Shown here piece after piece: positions 1 to 8,478 of a DNA stretch of 37,436 nucleotides. Under the pieces are notes generated by a model that worked only from the letters and a program-made list of their open reading frames with translations, was not told the DNA's origin and ran no database searches. Origin of the DNA: an uncultured Kushneria sp. (GTDB lineage Bacteria; Pseudomonadota; Gammaproteobacteria; Pseudomonadales; Halomonadaceae); assembly GCF_947497025.1 (NCBI RefSeq), contig NZ_CANMFC010000013.1, forward strand, positions 1 through 37,436. Direction: 5' to 3'. Made by a program: the position numbers and the translations under genes. Every line of letters starts with the position of its first letter. The stretch's first letter is position 1.

Positions 1-77
1 GGACTGGTAGTTCAGTTGGTTAGAATGCCGGCCTGTCACGCCGGAGGTCGCGGGTTCAAGTCCCGTCCAGTCCGCCA
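1..77 (+). tRNA. tRNA-Asp (anticodon GTC)
   Basis: A complete 77-base cloverleaf begins at the first base of the window. The acceptor arm GGACTGG pairs with CCAGTCC, a discriminator G follows, and CCA is encoded at 75-77. The anticodon GTC lies at 35-37 between the stem arms CCGGC and GCCGG, and the T loop TTCAAGT is at 55-61. It reads GAC/GAT codons. Its promoter must lie outside the window, possibly shared with other upstream tRNA genes. No terminator is obvious directly downstream. Confidence 0.97.
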
Positions 78-165
78 TTCGCTTGAACGTCTATTGTATT
101 CCCTCCTGCAAGACAATCATTTCCTGTTTTAATCGTTTTTCCTGCATGATCACTGTCATGTCTAT

Positions 166-205
166 CTGATTCCGTTCTGCCTGATTCCGTTCTGCCTGAT
201 TCCGT
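166..205. repeat. Short tandem repeat, 15-base unit
   Basis: The 15-base unit CTGATTCCGTTCTGC occurs twice in perfect tandem (166-180, 181-195), followed by a third partial copy of 10 bases (196-205). It lies in the gap between tRNA-Asp and ltaE. The unit length is a multiple of three but no supported gene covers it. Function unknown; it may be a slippage product. Confidence 0.85.
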
Positions 206-350
206 ATCGCCCATATGGCGCCATGCTGTCGTTGTTTGCAGGATACCGGCTTGCCAGTCTCTCCTGCGCGCTGCATGCTTGACCTGTCATGCCATTGATC
301 GAGCGATCCTCGATAGGCAAGCCGATAACAAGCAGCAGGACAACCTCAAC

Positions 351-1448
351 ATGACGACCCCAGGTTTCAGCAATACTGTCGCACCCAGCGACATCGCCAT
401 TGCTTCTCCGCGTTTTCTGGCCAGCGATAACACATCGGGTATCTGCCCCGAGGCCATGCATTATCTGCTTCAGGCCAACGAGCAGGATGATCTGGCCTAC
501 GGCAACGATGTGTGGACCGAGCGGGCATCGAGCCATTTCAGAACGCTTTTTGAGGCAGACTGCGAAATATTTTTCGTCTTTAACGGGACCGCGGCCAACT
601 CTCTGGCCCTGGCTTCCCTTTGCCAGTCCTATCACGGTGTCATCTGCCATCAGCTGGCGCATATCGAGACCGATGAGTGCGGTGGGCCGGAATTTTTTTC
701 CAACGGTTCAAAGCTGTTGCCGGTAGATACGCCCATGGGCAAGCTGACGCCCGAAGGCATTGCCAGTGTTGTCACGCGGCGCAACGATATTCACTATCCT
801 CGACCCAAAGTGGTCTCCATCACCCAGGCCACCGAAGTAGGCACGCTTTACTCACTCGATGAGCTACAGGCCATACGGGAAGTGGCTGATCAACACGATC
901 TCAGAATCCACATGGATGGCGCCCGCTTTGCCAATGCCTGCGCCTCGCTGAATGTGACGCCTGCGGAGATGACCTGGAAGGCAGGCGTGGATGTGCTGTG
1001 CTTTTCAGGGACCAAAAACGGCCTGGCCTTCGGTGAAGCCATCGTCTTTTTTGACCGCGAGCTGGCACGCGATTTTGAATACCGTTGCAAGCAGGCCGGT
1101 CAACTGGCTTCCAAGATGCGATTTGTCAGCGCGCCCTGGCTTGGGCTTCTGGAAAATAATGTCTGGCTGGCCAATGCCCGCCATGCCAATGCCATGGCAA
1201 GGCGTCTGGTCAATGGCGTGCATGATATCGATGGTATTGAGGTCATGTTTCCCGTGCAGGCCAACAGCGTCTTTCTTGAAGTCCCTGCCTCGGCACAACA
1301 GTACTTACGCGATTGTGGATGGACGTTTTATACCTTTATAGGCGAGGGCGGTGTCCGCTTTGTCTGTAGCTGGAACACGTCCGAGACGCTGATCGACGCG
1401 CTGGTGGCCGACCTTCGCCAGGCGCTGGCACAACACGCTCAACAGTGA
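351..1448 (+). CDS. ltaE: Low-specificity L-threonine aldolase
   Basis: This PLP-dependent fold-type I aldolase (365 residues) should cleave L-threonine and L-allo-threonine to glycine and acetaldehyde in the cytosol. The sequence shows an N-terminal SDNTSG-like substrate region, HMDGARFANA in the cofactor region, and SGTKNG with Lys222 as the expected Schiff-base lysine. The TKNG context and overall sequence resemble the Pseudomonas-type enzymes. The ATG at 351 was chosen because a GCAGGA element precedes it at about 10 bases and the protein then starts near the family N terminus; an upstream TTG at 279 would add 24 unconserved residues. It appears monocistronic. An 11-pair hairpin without a T-tract follows at 1475-1502. 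Confidence 0.93.
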   Translation: MTTPGFSNTVAPSDIAIASPRFLASDNTSGICPEAMHYLLQANEQDDLAYGNDVWTERASSHFRTLFEADCEIFFVFNGTAANSLALASLCQSYHGVICHQLAHIETDECGGPEFFSNGSKLLPVDTPMGKLTPEGIASVVTRRNDIHYPRPKVVSITQATEVGTLYSLDELQAIREVADQHDLRIHMDGARFANACASLNVTPAEMTWKAGVDVLCFSGTKNGLAFGEAIVFFDRELARDFEYRCKQAGQLASKMRFVSAPWLGLLENNVWLANARHANAMARRLVNGVHDIDGIEVMFPVQANSVFLEVPASAQQYLRDCGWTFYTFIGEGGVRFVCSWNTSETLIDALVADLRQALAQHAQQ

Positions 1449-1474
1449 TATTGATAAGACATCTTTCCTGACAC

Positions 1475-1502
1475 CGGTGCGGCATTGCCTCATGCCGCAT
1501 CG
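1475..1502. other. Hairpin downstream of ltaE
   Basis: An inverted repeat (1475-1485 with 1492-1502, core TGCGGCAT/ATGCCGCA) can form an 11-pair stem including one G-T wobble, with a 6-base loop. It lies 27 bases after the ltaE stop, but no T-tract follows, so it is not a textbook intrinsic terminator. It may stabilise the ltaE 3' end or aid Rho-type termination. Confidence 0.5.
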
Positions 1503-1700
1503 CCTGATTCAAGCAGGGGTGTTATCCGGTGTGTTCCCGGATCAACACAACCAACCATCCTCGTTTTAACGCCTGACAGCGCTTTCCATAAGCGAGAAAG
1601 AACCTTCGATGAGCGGGAGTGCCGCAGTGGCTGATTGATTTCACGGAAATGACGAGCGTGCGTACGGCAGGACACACCGTCGCCACTCAAGGAGAAGTTC

Positions 1701-3623
1701 ATGAGCATTTTTGATCATGTGCAGCATCGCTTTGAGCGCACCCTCCAGGAAGAGATGAGTCTTCAGGAGTATCTTGAGCTCTGTCGCAAGGACCCGGAGG
1801 CCTATGCCAGCGCTTCCGAGCGCATGCTCAGAGCCATCGGTGAGCCGGAAGTCATTGATACGGCCAAAAATCCCCGCCTTTCCCGTATTTTCTCCAACAA
1901 GCTGATTCGTCGCTATCCCGCCTTTGCCGAATTTCATGGCATGGAAGAGGCCATCGAGCAGATCGTTGCCTATTTCCGCCATGCATCACAGGGGCTTGAA
2001 GAGCGCAAACAGATTCTCTATCTGCTCGGTCCGGTCGGCGGCGGCAAGTCCTCGATTGCCGAACGCTTGAAAGCGCTGATGGAGCAGATTCCCTTTTATG
2101 CCATCAAGGACTCGCCGGTGCATGAGTCACCGCTAGGGCTTTTCAGCGCCGAGGAGGATGGTGACACGCTGGAAAGTGAATACGGCATTCCAGGGCGCTA
2201 CATGCGCAGTGTCATGTCGCCCTGGGCGGCCAAGCGCCTGCGTGAATATGGCGGTGACATTTCCCGCTTTCGAGTCGTCAAGGTCTATCCGTCACGGCTC
2301 AATCAGATCGCGATTTCCAAGACCGAACCGGGGGATGAAAACAATCAGGACATTTCCTCGCTGGTCGGCAAGGTCGATATCCGCAAGCTTGAGCTCTTTT
2401 CTCAGGATGATCCGGACGCCTACAGCTTCTCGGGCGGGCTGTGTCGCGCCAATCAGGGGCTGATGGAGTTCGTGGAGATGTTCAAGGCGCCGATCAAGGT
2501 GCTGCACCCGCTCCTGACTGCCACTCAGGAGGGCAACTACAACCCGACCGAAGGGATGGGGGCTATTCCCTTTGACGGGGTGATTCTGGCGCATTCCAAC
2601 GAGAGTGAGTGGCAGCAGTTTCGCAACAATCGCAACAATGAGGCCTTTTTGGACCGTGTATACATGGTCAAGGTGCCTTACTCGTTGCGTGTCTCCGAGG
2701 AGATGAAGATCTATGAGAAGCTCCTGCAGCACTCTTCGCTGTCACAGGCGCCCTGTGCGCCGGACACGCTGCGGATGCTGGCGCAGTTTTCGGTGCTTTC
2801 AAGGCTCAAGGAGCCGGAAAACTCCAGTATCTACTCCAAGATGCGCATCTATGACGGGCAGAATCTGAAGGATACCGACCCGCGCGCCCGCTCGATTCAG
2901 GAGTATCGAGACAGCGCCGGTGTGGATGAGGGGATGGAAGGGTTGTCGACCCGCTTTGCCTTCAAGATTCTCTCAAAAGTCTTCAATTTTGACTCCAGCG
3001 AAGTGGCGGCCAACCCGGTACATCTGCTGTATGTGCTCGAACAGCGCCTCGAGCAGGAGCAGTTGCCGCGTGAAGTGCACGACCGTTATCTGCGCTTTAT
3101 CAAGGAGTATCTGGCGCCACGCTATGTCGACTTCATCGGCAAGGAGATTCAGACCGCCTACCTGGAGTCCTACTCCGAGTACGGTCAGAACATCTTTGAC
3201 CGCTACGTGACCTACGCCGATTTCTGGATTCAGGATCAGGAGTTTCGTGACCCGGAAACCGGAGAGCTGCTGGACCGTCAGGCGCTCAATGAAGAGCTCG
3301 AGAAGATCGAAAAGCCGGCCGGTATCTCCAATCCGAAGGACTTCCGCCATGAGGTGGTCAACTTCGTGCTGCGTGCCCGGGCGCAAAATGAGGGGCTTAA
3401 CCCCAGCTGGCAGTCCTATGAAAAGCTCAAGGGCGTGATCGAGCACAAGATGTTTGCCAACACCGAAGAGCTCCTGCCGGTCATCTCGTTCAATGCCAAG
3501 GCCTCCAGCGACGATCGGAGAAAGCACGAGGATTTTGTCGATCGCATGGTCGCGCGGGGCTATACCGAAAAGCAGGTGCGCCTACTGTCGGAGTGGTATC
3601 TGCGCGTACGCAAGTCCCAGTAA
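1701..3623 (+). CDS. prkA: PrkA family AAA+ serine protein kinase
   Basis: This 640-residue protein matches PrkA/YeaG in length and sequence. An N-terminal AAA+ module carries a Walker A motif GPVGGGKSS (residues 110-118, Lys116), and the C-terminal part is the PrkA-type kinase-like domain. In enterobacteria YeaG works with YeaH in adaptation to nutrient stress; in Bacillus PrkA affects sporulation. The start ATG has an AAGGAG element 7 bases upstream. It heads the conserved trio prkA-yeaH-spoVR, with an 85-base gap to yeaH and a terminator only after spoVR, so it is the first gene of an operon. A stress-type sigma factor would be expected from the E. coli case, but no convincing site was identified upstream. 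Confidence 0.95.
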   Translation: MSIFDHVQHRFERTLQEEMSLQEYLELCRKDPEAYASASERMLRAIGEPEVIDTAKNPRLSRIFSNKLIRRYPAFAEFHGMEEAIEQIVAYFRHASQGLEERKQILYLLGPVGGGKSSIAERLKALMEQIPFYAIKDSPVHESPLGLFSAEEDGDTLESEYGIPGRYMRSVMSPWAAKRLREYGGDISRFRVVKVYPSRLNQIAISKTEPGDENNQDISSLVGKVDIRKLELFSQDDPDAYSFSGGLCRANQGLMEFVEMFKAPIKVLHPLLTATQEGNYNPTEGMGAIPFDGVILAHSNESEWQQFRNNRNNEAFLDRVYMVKVPYSLRVSEEMKIYEKLLQHSSLSQAPCAPDTLRMLAQFSVLSRLKEPENSSIYSKMRIYDGQNLKDTDPRARSIQEYRDSAGVDEGMEGLSTRFAFKILSKVFNFDSSEVAANPVHLLYVLEQRLEQEQLPREVHDRYLRFIKEYLAPRYVDFIGKEIQTAYLESYSEYGQNIFDRYVTYADFWIQDQEFRDPETGELLDRQALNEELEKIEKPAGISNPKDFRHEVVNFVLRARAQNEGLNPSWQSYEKLKGVIEHKMFANTEELLPVISFNAKASSDDRRKHEDFVDRMVARGYTEKQVRLLSEWYLRVRKSQ

Positions 3624-3708
3624 GCGGCTGGCGCCGGCCTGATGGTCGGTGCCCATTCCCACCCGGATACGGGGCAGACGGCATGATCGGTCTGCAGGAG
3701 GTGGTGAC

Positions 3709-5007
3709 GTGAGCTATTTCATCGACCGGCGCAGCAACGCTCGTCACAAGAGTGCGGTCAACCGGCAGCGCTTTTTAAAACGCTATCAAAAGCATATCAA
3801 GCGCGCCGTGGAGGATTCGGTCAATCGGCGCTCAATCACCGACATGGAGCGCGGCGAGAAAGTCAGTATTCCGGGCCGGGACATTTCCGAGCCCGTGTTC
3901 CGTCATGGCAAGGGCGGACGGCGCACGGTGGTCAGCCCCGGCAACCGTGAATTTGCCGAAGGGGATCGAATGCGTCGCCCTCACGGCAGCGGTGGCGGTG
4001 GGGGGAGCGGCGAAGGATCCGCCTCCAATCAGGGAGAAGGGGTCGACGAGTTTGCCTTTACGCTGTCCCGAGACGAATTTCTGAGCTTTATCTTTGATGG
4101 TCTGGAACTGCCGCATCTGGAGCGCAAGCAGCTGGCCGATATGGCAGAGCGTCGGCCCGTGCGGGCGGGGCTCTCCCGACAGGGGGTGCCTGCCCGCATG
4201 AACATCGTGCGCTCGATGCGCGAGGCGCAGGCCCGCCGTATTGCCATGCGTGCGCCGATCAAGCGGGCGCTGTGTGATGCGCAAAAGGCGCTGGAAGAGG
4301 AAGAGCGCAAGGATCCCGTTCTGCGCCATCCCGGTCGAATACGTGAGCTCAGAGAGGAGATCGAACGACTGGAAAAACGTCTTGAGGCCGTGCCCTTCAT
4401 CGATACGTTTGATCTTCGCTACAACCATCTTGTCGATCAGCCTCAACCCTCCAACAAGGCGGTCATGTTCTGTGTGATGGATGTGTCGGGTTCCATGACC
4501 CAGAACCACAAGGACATCGCCAAGCGCTTCTTTCTGCTGCTGTATCTGTTCCTTGAGCGGGACTATGAACGGGTCGAGCTGGTGTTCATTCGACACCATA
4601 CCGCCGCACGCGAAGTCGATGAAGAGGCCTTTTTCTATTCCCGTGAAACGGGGGGCACCATTGTGTCCAGTGCGCTGCATCTGCTCGATGAGATCATCGA
4701 GGCGCGCTATCCGCCGGCGCAGTGGAATCTGTATGTGGCCCAGGCCAGTGATGGCGACAACTGGGATGATGACTCCGTGCAGTGCCGTCAGATCCTCTCG
4801 GATGCGCTGATGCCAAAGCTTCGGTACTACGCCTATGTCGAGATTACCCCGCATGCCCACCAGGCTCTCTGGGAGGAGTACACGCGCGTACAGGACTGCT
4901 ATCCCGAACGATTTGCCATGCGCCAGATCGTTCAGGCCGGCGATATCTATCCGGTCTTTCGTGAACTGTTCAAAAGCCGCCAGGGCGGCCAAGAGGCTCA
5001 CTCATGA
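3709..5007 (+). CDS. yeaH: YeaH/YhbH family protein (DUF444, VWA-like)
   Basis: This 432-residue DUF444 protein aligns along its length with E. coli YeaH as I recall it. Recognisable blocks are [19 protein letters not shown] at the N terminus, a glycine/serine-rich linker near residues 90-110, [12 protein letters not shown], and a von Willebrand A/MIDAS motif DVSGS at residues 258-262. [11 protein letters not shown] and [11 protein letters not shown] follow. The start is a GTG at 3709 with a strong GCAGGAGGTGG element just before it; the in-frame upstream codon at 3649 would add 20 unconserved residues. The 3' end overlaps spoVR by 4 bases (ATGA), implying translational coupling. The protein probably acts with PrkA, but its biochemical role is not established. 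Confidence 0.94.
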   Translation: MSYFIDRRSNARHKSAVNRQRFLKRYQKHIKRAVEDSVNRRSITDMERGEKVSIPGRDISEPVFRHGKGGRRTVVSPGNREFAEGDRMRRPHGSGGGGGSGEGSASNQGEGVDEFAFTLSRDEFLSFIFDGLELPHLERKQLADMAERRPVRAGLSRQGVPARMNIVRSMREAQARRIAMRAPIKRALCDAQKALEEEERKDPVLRHPGRIRELREEIERLEKRLEAVPFIDTFDLRYNHLVDQPQPSNKAVMFCVMDVSGSMTQNHKDIAKRFFLLLYLFLERDYERVELVFIRHHTAAREVDEEAFFYSRETGGTIVSSALHLLDEIIEARYPPAQWNLYVAQASDGDNWDDDSVQCRQILSDALMPKLRYYAYVEITPHAHQALWEEYTRVQDCYPERFAMRQIVQAGDIYPVFRELFKSRQGGQEAHS

Positions 5008-6554
5008 GCACATCCTACAAGCCGATTCATGATGAGGACTTTCTGGGGCAGGGGTCCGACTGGTCCTTTGATGATCTTGAACATTACGAGCGAGAGATTG
5101 CCCGTATCGCCGCCGAGTTCCGTCTGGAGACCTATCCCAACCAGATCGAGATCATCACCTCCGAACAGATGATGGATGCCTACTCCAGCATCGGCATGCC
5201 GGTGGGGTACAGCCACTGGTCATTTGGCAAACAGTTCCTGTCCGTCGAACAGGCCTATAAACGCGGGCAGATGGGGCTGGCCTATGAACTGGTGATCAAC
5301 TCTGACCCCTGTATCGCCTATCTGATGGAAGAAAATACCCTGATGATGCAGATTCTGGTCATGGCGCACGCCTGTCATGGCCATAATTCGTTTTTCAAGG
5401 GCAACTATCTCTTCCGCGCCTGGACTGACGCCTCCGCCATCGTGGACTACCTGGTCTTTGCCCGTCGCTATGTCAGCGAGTGCGAAGAGCGCCATGGTGT
5501 CGAGGCCGTCGAGCAGCTGCTTGATGCCTGTCATGCGCTGCAAAATCAGGGTGTGGATCGCTACAAGCGACCTTCTGCCATTTCGGCCGAAGAGGAGGCA
5601 CGTCGCCAGCAGGAGCGTGAAGGCTATCTGCAGCAGCAGATCAACACGCTCTGGAGCACCATTCCACAGTTGCGCGCGGCCGATGCCCGAAACGTCGATG
5701 GTGAGGCGCAAGGGCTCGGTCAGCGTCCACGCTACCCGTCAGAGCCGCAGGAGAATCTGCTCTACTTCATCGAAAAGAATGCGCCCCTGCTGGCACCATG
5801 GCAGCGCGAGATCGTGCGCATCGTGCGCAAGCTGGCGCAATATTTCTACCCGCAGCGCCAGACGCAGGTCATGAATGAAGGCTGGGCCACCTTCTGGCAC
5901 TACAACATCATGCATCGCCTTTACGATGAGCAACTGATCGATGAAGGGGTGATGCTGGAGTTTCTCCAGTCCCATACGGCGGTAGTGGCGCAGCCGGGCT
6001 TTGACAGCCCCTGGTATAACGGCATCAATCCCTACGCGCTGGGATTTGCCATGTTCAGCGATATTCAGCGCATCTGTACCGCGCCGACCGAGGAGGATCG
6101 GGCATGGTTCCCGGAGATGGCCGGCAGCGACTGGCTCGAGACGGTCCACTTCGCCATGCGCAACTTCAAGGATGAATCGTTCATTCAACAGTTCCTGTCC
6201 CCCAGGGTGATGCGGGACATGAAACTCTTTGCGCTACTTGATGATGACCAGGATGACATGGTCGAAATTTCGGCCATCCATGATGATCGTGGCTACAAGC
6301 GGATTCGCGAGGCGCTGTCATTGCAGTACTCACTGGGACATCGAGAGCCGGATATCCAGGTATGGGCAGCCAATATTCATGGCGACCGTTCACTGGTGCT
6401 GCGCCATGAGCGAACGCAGCGAAGACCGCTGGATGATGCGTTTTCGCCCGTCATGCATTATCTCCATCAGCTGTGGGGGTTTCCCATCGTGCTGGAAGTG
6501 GTCGAAAACGGTGAAGTGGTGGATCGCCACGACTGGCCGCAGACTGGTGGATAA
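5004..6554 (+). CDS. spoVR: SpoVR family protein (YcgB)
   Basis: This 516-residue protein is close in length to E. coli YcgB (about 510) and carries the typical SpoVR blocks: [12 protein letters not shown] near the N terminus, a histidine-rich [13 protein letters not shown] region, [19 protein letters not shown], and [10 protein letters not shown]. SpoVR was named for a role in Bacillus spore cortex formation; in non-sporulating proteobacteria it accompanies prkA and yeaH and its function is unknown. The conserved His/Glu motifs ([15 protein letters not shown]) suggest a metal site, which is inference. It starts inside the yeaH stop (ATGA) and ends the operon, 38 bases before a strong intrinsic terminator. 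Confidence 0.95.
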   Translation: MSTSYKPIHDEDFLGQGSDWSFDDLEHYEREIARIAAEFRLETYPNQIEIITSEQMMDAYSSIGMPVGYSHWSFGKQFLSVEQAYKRGQMGLAYELVINSDPCIAYLMEENTLMMQILVMAHACHGHNSFFKGNYLFRAWTDASAIVDYLVFARRYVSECEERHGVEAVEQLLDACHALQNQGVDRYKRPSAISAEEEARRQQEREGYLQQQINTLWSTIPQLRAADARNVDGEAQGLGQRPRYPSEPQENLLYFIEKNAPLLAPWQREIVRIVRKLAQYFYPQRQTQVMNEGWATFWHYNIMHRLYDEQLIDEGVMLEFLQSHTAVVAQPGFDSPWYNGINPYALGFAMFSDIQRICTAPTEEDRAWFPEMAGSDWLETVHFAMRNFKDESFIQQFLSPRVMRDMKLFALLDDDQDDMVEISAIHDDRGYKRIREALSLQYSLGHREPDIQVWAANIHGDRSLVLRHERTQRRPLDDAFSPVMHYLHQLWGFPIVLEVVENGEVVDRHDWPQTGG

Positions 6555-6592
6555 ACCACCCCTTGTGTGGCTGGAATGCAGTATTTTTCATG

Positions 6593-6615
6593 ACGAGCCT
6601 TCGGGCTCGTTTTTT
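6593..6615 (+). terminator. Intrinsic terminator of prkA-yeaH-spoVR
   Basis: A 7-pair stem ACGAGCC/GGCTCGT closes a TTCG tetraloop (6600-6603) and is followed directly by a T run (6610-6615). It lies 38 bases after the spoVR stop. Confidence 0.93.
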
Positions 6616-6720
6616 AGTCATATCAGCAGCCTGTCATTGACTGGGGTATACTCGCCGCCGCCCGGGAGGGCCGTTTTGAGAATGCAGTGACTTTTGAAAA
6701 TACAGTGGCAGGGGATGGTT

Positions 6721-7581
6721 ATGGCGCGGCGACGTCCGGGACTTTTAAAGCGCTTGCGGCGCATGAGTGGTGCCGGGCTCCTGGCAACGGCGGTCATGTA
6801 TGGGCTGTGGTATTACCAGGAGCGTACGTACTGGGAGCAGATGAGCTGGATGGGCACGCCCCGGGCCGAAATCTGGTATGACTGGAAAACGCTTAACCGA
6901 ACGTTGCGCAGCGACGGGTTCCTGACGGGCTGGTCGGATCTGCGGGCCAACCCCTTATGGACCGTTTACCGCCTCAATCGGGTGAACCATCCCGGTATTG
7001 GCGCGCGTCCGGGGCATTTCAGTGATGACTGGCGCACGCTTTGGCCGGTCTCCAGTGATGACTATACCGGCAGTGGCTATGACCGCGGTCATCAGGCGCC
7101 CAATTACGCCATTGCGGCGGTCCATGGTCGTCAGGCGCAGCTCGATACCTTTCAGATGAGCAACATTTCGCCGCAAAGGCCCGATCTTAACCGGCGTGTC
7201 TGGCAGCGTCTCGAAGAGGTAGTGATCGATGAATTTGCCGACCGATTCGGCACGCTCTGGGTGACCACGGGTCCTATCTTCGATGATGACATCAAGCGAA
7301 TGTCATCATTTATCGAGATTCCGGATGCCTTTTACAAGATTGTTTTGGCGCCGGGGGATGCCAGTACGCCGCCAAAAATGATTGCCTTTATCGTGCCCCA
7401 AAACGTCCGGGGCAATGAGCCGCTTGATCGTTTTCTGGTCAGCGTCGACGAGATCGAGGCGCGTACAGGGTTTAATTTCTTCAGCGAGTTACCGGATAAA
7501 ATGGCCGATCAGCTGGAGTCCGGGGTGGATGCTCAGGGCTGGGGGCTGGAACGCGTGGCAAGGCAGCCGGCACGTTATTGA
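6721..7581 (+). CDS. DNA/RNA non-specific endonuclease, membrane-anchored
   Basis: This protein (286 residues) belongs to the DRGH (Serratia NucA-type, beta-beta-alpha-metal) endonuclease family, which cuts DNA and RNA using one divalent metal. DRGH is at residues 121-124 (His124 as general base), followed by a NISPQ block and the metal-ligand Asn157 in LNRRVW, 33 residues after the His. The family motif DRGHLAPA is here DRGHQAPN. A basic N terminus followed by one hydrophobic segment (about residues 15-30) suggests an uncleaved anchor or signal, with the nuclease domain outside the cytoplasm. ATG 6721 has AGGGGA 5 bases upstream; ATG 6715 and TTG 6694 are possible alternatives. It stands alone between a terminator and tRNA genes. 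A role in nucleic acid scavenging or extracellular DNA turnover is inferred. Confidence 0.9.
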   Translation: MARRRPGLLKRLRRMSGAGLLATAVMYGLWYYQERTYWEQMSWMGTPRAEIWYDWKTLNRTLRSDGFLTGWSDLRANPLWTVYRLNRVNHPGIGARPGHFSDDWRTLWPVSSDDYTGSGYDRGHQAPNYAIAAVHGRQAQLDTFQMSNISPQRPDLNRRVWQRLEEVVIDEFADRFGTLWVTTGPIFDDDIKRMSSFIEIPDAFYKIVLAPGDASTPPKMIAFIVPQNVRGNEPLDRFLVSVDEIEARTGFNFFSELPDKMADQLESGVDAQGWGLERVARQPARY

Positions 7582-7846
7582 TACCCATCATGCCTGTCTG
7601 TCGTGACGCCGATACGGGCGGTGTCATGGCGGGACACTTGCTGATGACGGGGCGAATGCTGGTGATATGACAGCGTTGAACGCGTTGTAGGACACGGCTG
7701 GCGGATCACGGGGACGTGACGTGAAATCGCGAAAATGCCGTATGGGCAGAAAACCAATATCGGACAGAGGCCAAAACAGTCAGCAGGGCAGGAAAGTATG
7801 CAACAAGGATGTATCGAGGGGGAAGCGATGTATCTGAGGGAAAACA

Positions 7847-7933
7847 TGGTGCCCGGGAAAGGACTTGAACCTTCACGACCATACGGTCACTAGCACCTGA
7901 AGCTAGCGCGTCTACCAATTCCGCCACCCGGGC
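7847..7933 (-). tRNA. tRNA-Leu (anticodon CAG), copy C (distal)
   Basis: This 87-base class II tRNA on the minus strand has encoded CCA, a long variable arm and anticodon CAG, reading CTG. It differs from the two other copies at four positions, all explained by two compensated stem pairs: acceptor pair 7:66 is G-C instead of A-T, and T-stem pair 50:64 is A-T instead of G-C. It is the promoter-distal member of the triplet. No terminator is evident below it. Confidence 0.97.
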
Positions 7934-7981
7934 AGGGTGTCAGCAGTCCAAAGACCGTGATGAAAGCGATGTCTGATCAAC

Positions 7982-8068
7982 TGGTGCCCGGAAGAGGACT
8001 TGAACCTCCACGACCATACGGTCACTAGCACCTGAAGCTAGCGCGTCTACCAATTCCGCCATCCGGGC
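7982..8068 (-). tRNA. tRNA-Leu (anticodon CAG), copy B
   Basis: An 87-base minus-strand tRNA-Leu with encoded CCA and anticodon CAG, identical base for base to the copy at 8162-8248. It is separated from its neighbours by 48 and 93 bases, fitting processing from one precursor transcript. Confidence 0.98.
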
Positions 8069-8161
8069 GTTGATCACACGATACTGCTATACAGTTTCTT
8101 CACTACTACCTGAGCTCGACAGACGTTTCTCTCTATCTTTTCACCGTCTCGTTTTTTGAGA

Positions 8162-8248
8162 TGGTGCCCGGAAGAGGACTTGAACCTCCACGACCATACG
8201 GTCACTAGCACCTGAAGCTAGCGCGTCTACCAATTCCGCCATCCGGGC
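8162..8248 (-). tRNA. tRNA-Leu (anticodon CAG), copy A (promoter-proximal)
   Basis: An 87-base minus-strand class II tRNA. The acceptor GCCCGGA pairs with TCCGGGC; the D arm, the CAG anticodon in loop TTCAGGT, the long variable arm and the encoded CCA are all present. It closely resembles E. coli tRNA-Leu(CAG). It is the first of three copies and sits just below a stable-RNA-type promoter. Three genes for a CTG-reading tRNA fit heavy use of CTG in the surrounding genes. Confidence 0.98.
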
Positions 8249-8260
8249 AGGTGGGCCGAA

Positions 8261-8288
8261 ATAATACGCAATTTTTTGAGTGATGCAA
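8261..8288 (-). promoter_or_regulatory. Promoter of the tRNA-Leu cluster
   Basis: On the minus strand a -35 element TTGCAT (8283-8288) and a -10 element TATTAT (8261-8266) are separated by 16 bases and followed by a GC-rich discriminator (TTCGGCCCAC). This is the pattern expected for growth-rate and stringently controlled stable-RNA promoters. The predicted start lies only a few bases before the mature tRNA. Confidence 0.75.
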
Positions 8289-8352
8289 GAGGTGAAGGTC
8301 GACGGAGGCCAGTTTTTTACACCCTGCAACGTTTCCGGGGTAATAAAGGGGT

Positions 8353-8381
8353 TTGGGTCGTCCTGTCGAGACCGCTATAAT
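8353..8381 (+). promoter_or_regulatory. Sigma-70 type promoter of rnr
   Basis: TTGGGT (8353-8358) and a perfect TATAAT (8376-8381) are separated by exactly 17 bases. Transcription should start around 8388-8389, which coincides with the A of an ATG at 8389 opening a 29-codon leader ORF that ends inside the rnr start codon. Confidence 0.8.
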
Positions 8382-8388
8382 CGTTGCC

Positions 8389-8478
8389 ATGAAGACAAGA
8401 CATCCCATTATCCCGCGCCCGCTGCTCGCCATCTTGCCCGGTATCACAAGACAACCATTTCAGGGAAGCAATCTATGA
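8389..8478 (+). CDS. Candidate leader peptide ORF upstream of rnr (29 codons)
   Basis: An uninterrupted ORF of 29 codons (MKTRHPIIPRPLL...) runs from ATG 8389 to TGA 8476-8478 and overlaps the rnr start by 4 bases (ATGA). Its ATG falls where transcription is predicted to begin 7-8 bases after the -10 box, so the message could be leaderless. The peptide is basic and proline-rich (five prolines). Any gene starting ATGA closes upstream frames in this way, and a 29-codon open frame is not rare by chance, so reality of translation is unproven. If used, it would couple rnr translation to the leader. Confidence 0.35.
   Translation: MKTRHPIIPRPLLAILPGITRQPFQGSNL

Noticed and set aside
3832-5001. 389-codon open frame on the minus strand opposite yeaH, and similar long frames opposite rnr (9522-10610) and rlmB (11534-12595)
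   Set aside because: They lie entirely or mostly antisense to clearly recognised genes, have no family features, and arise from high-GC codon bias.
7706-8329. Minus-strand frames starting MAELVDALASGASDR
   Set aside because: These are translations of the tRNA-Leu genes, a well-known false protein call.
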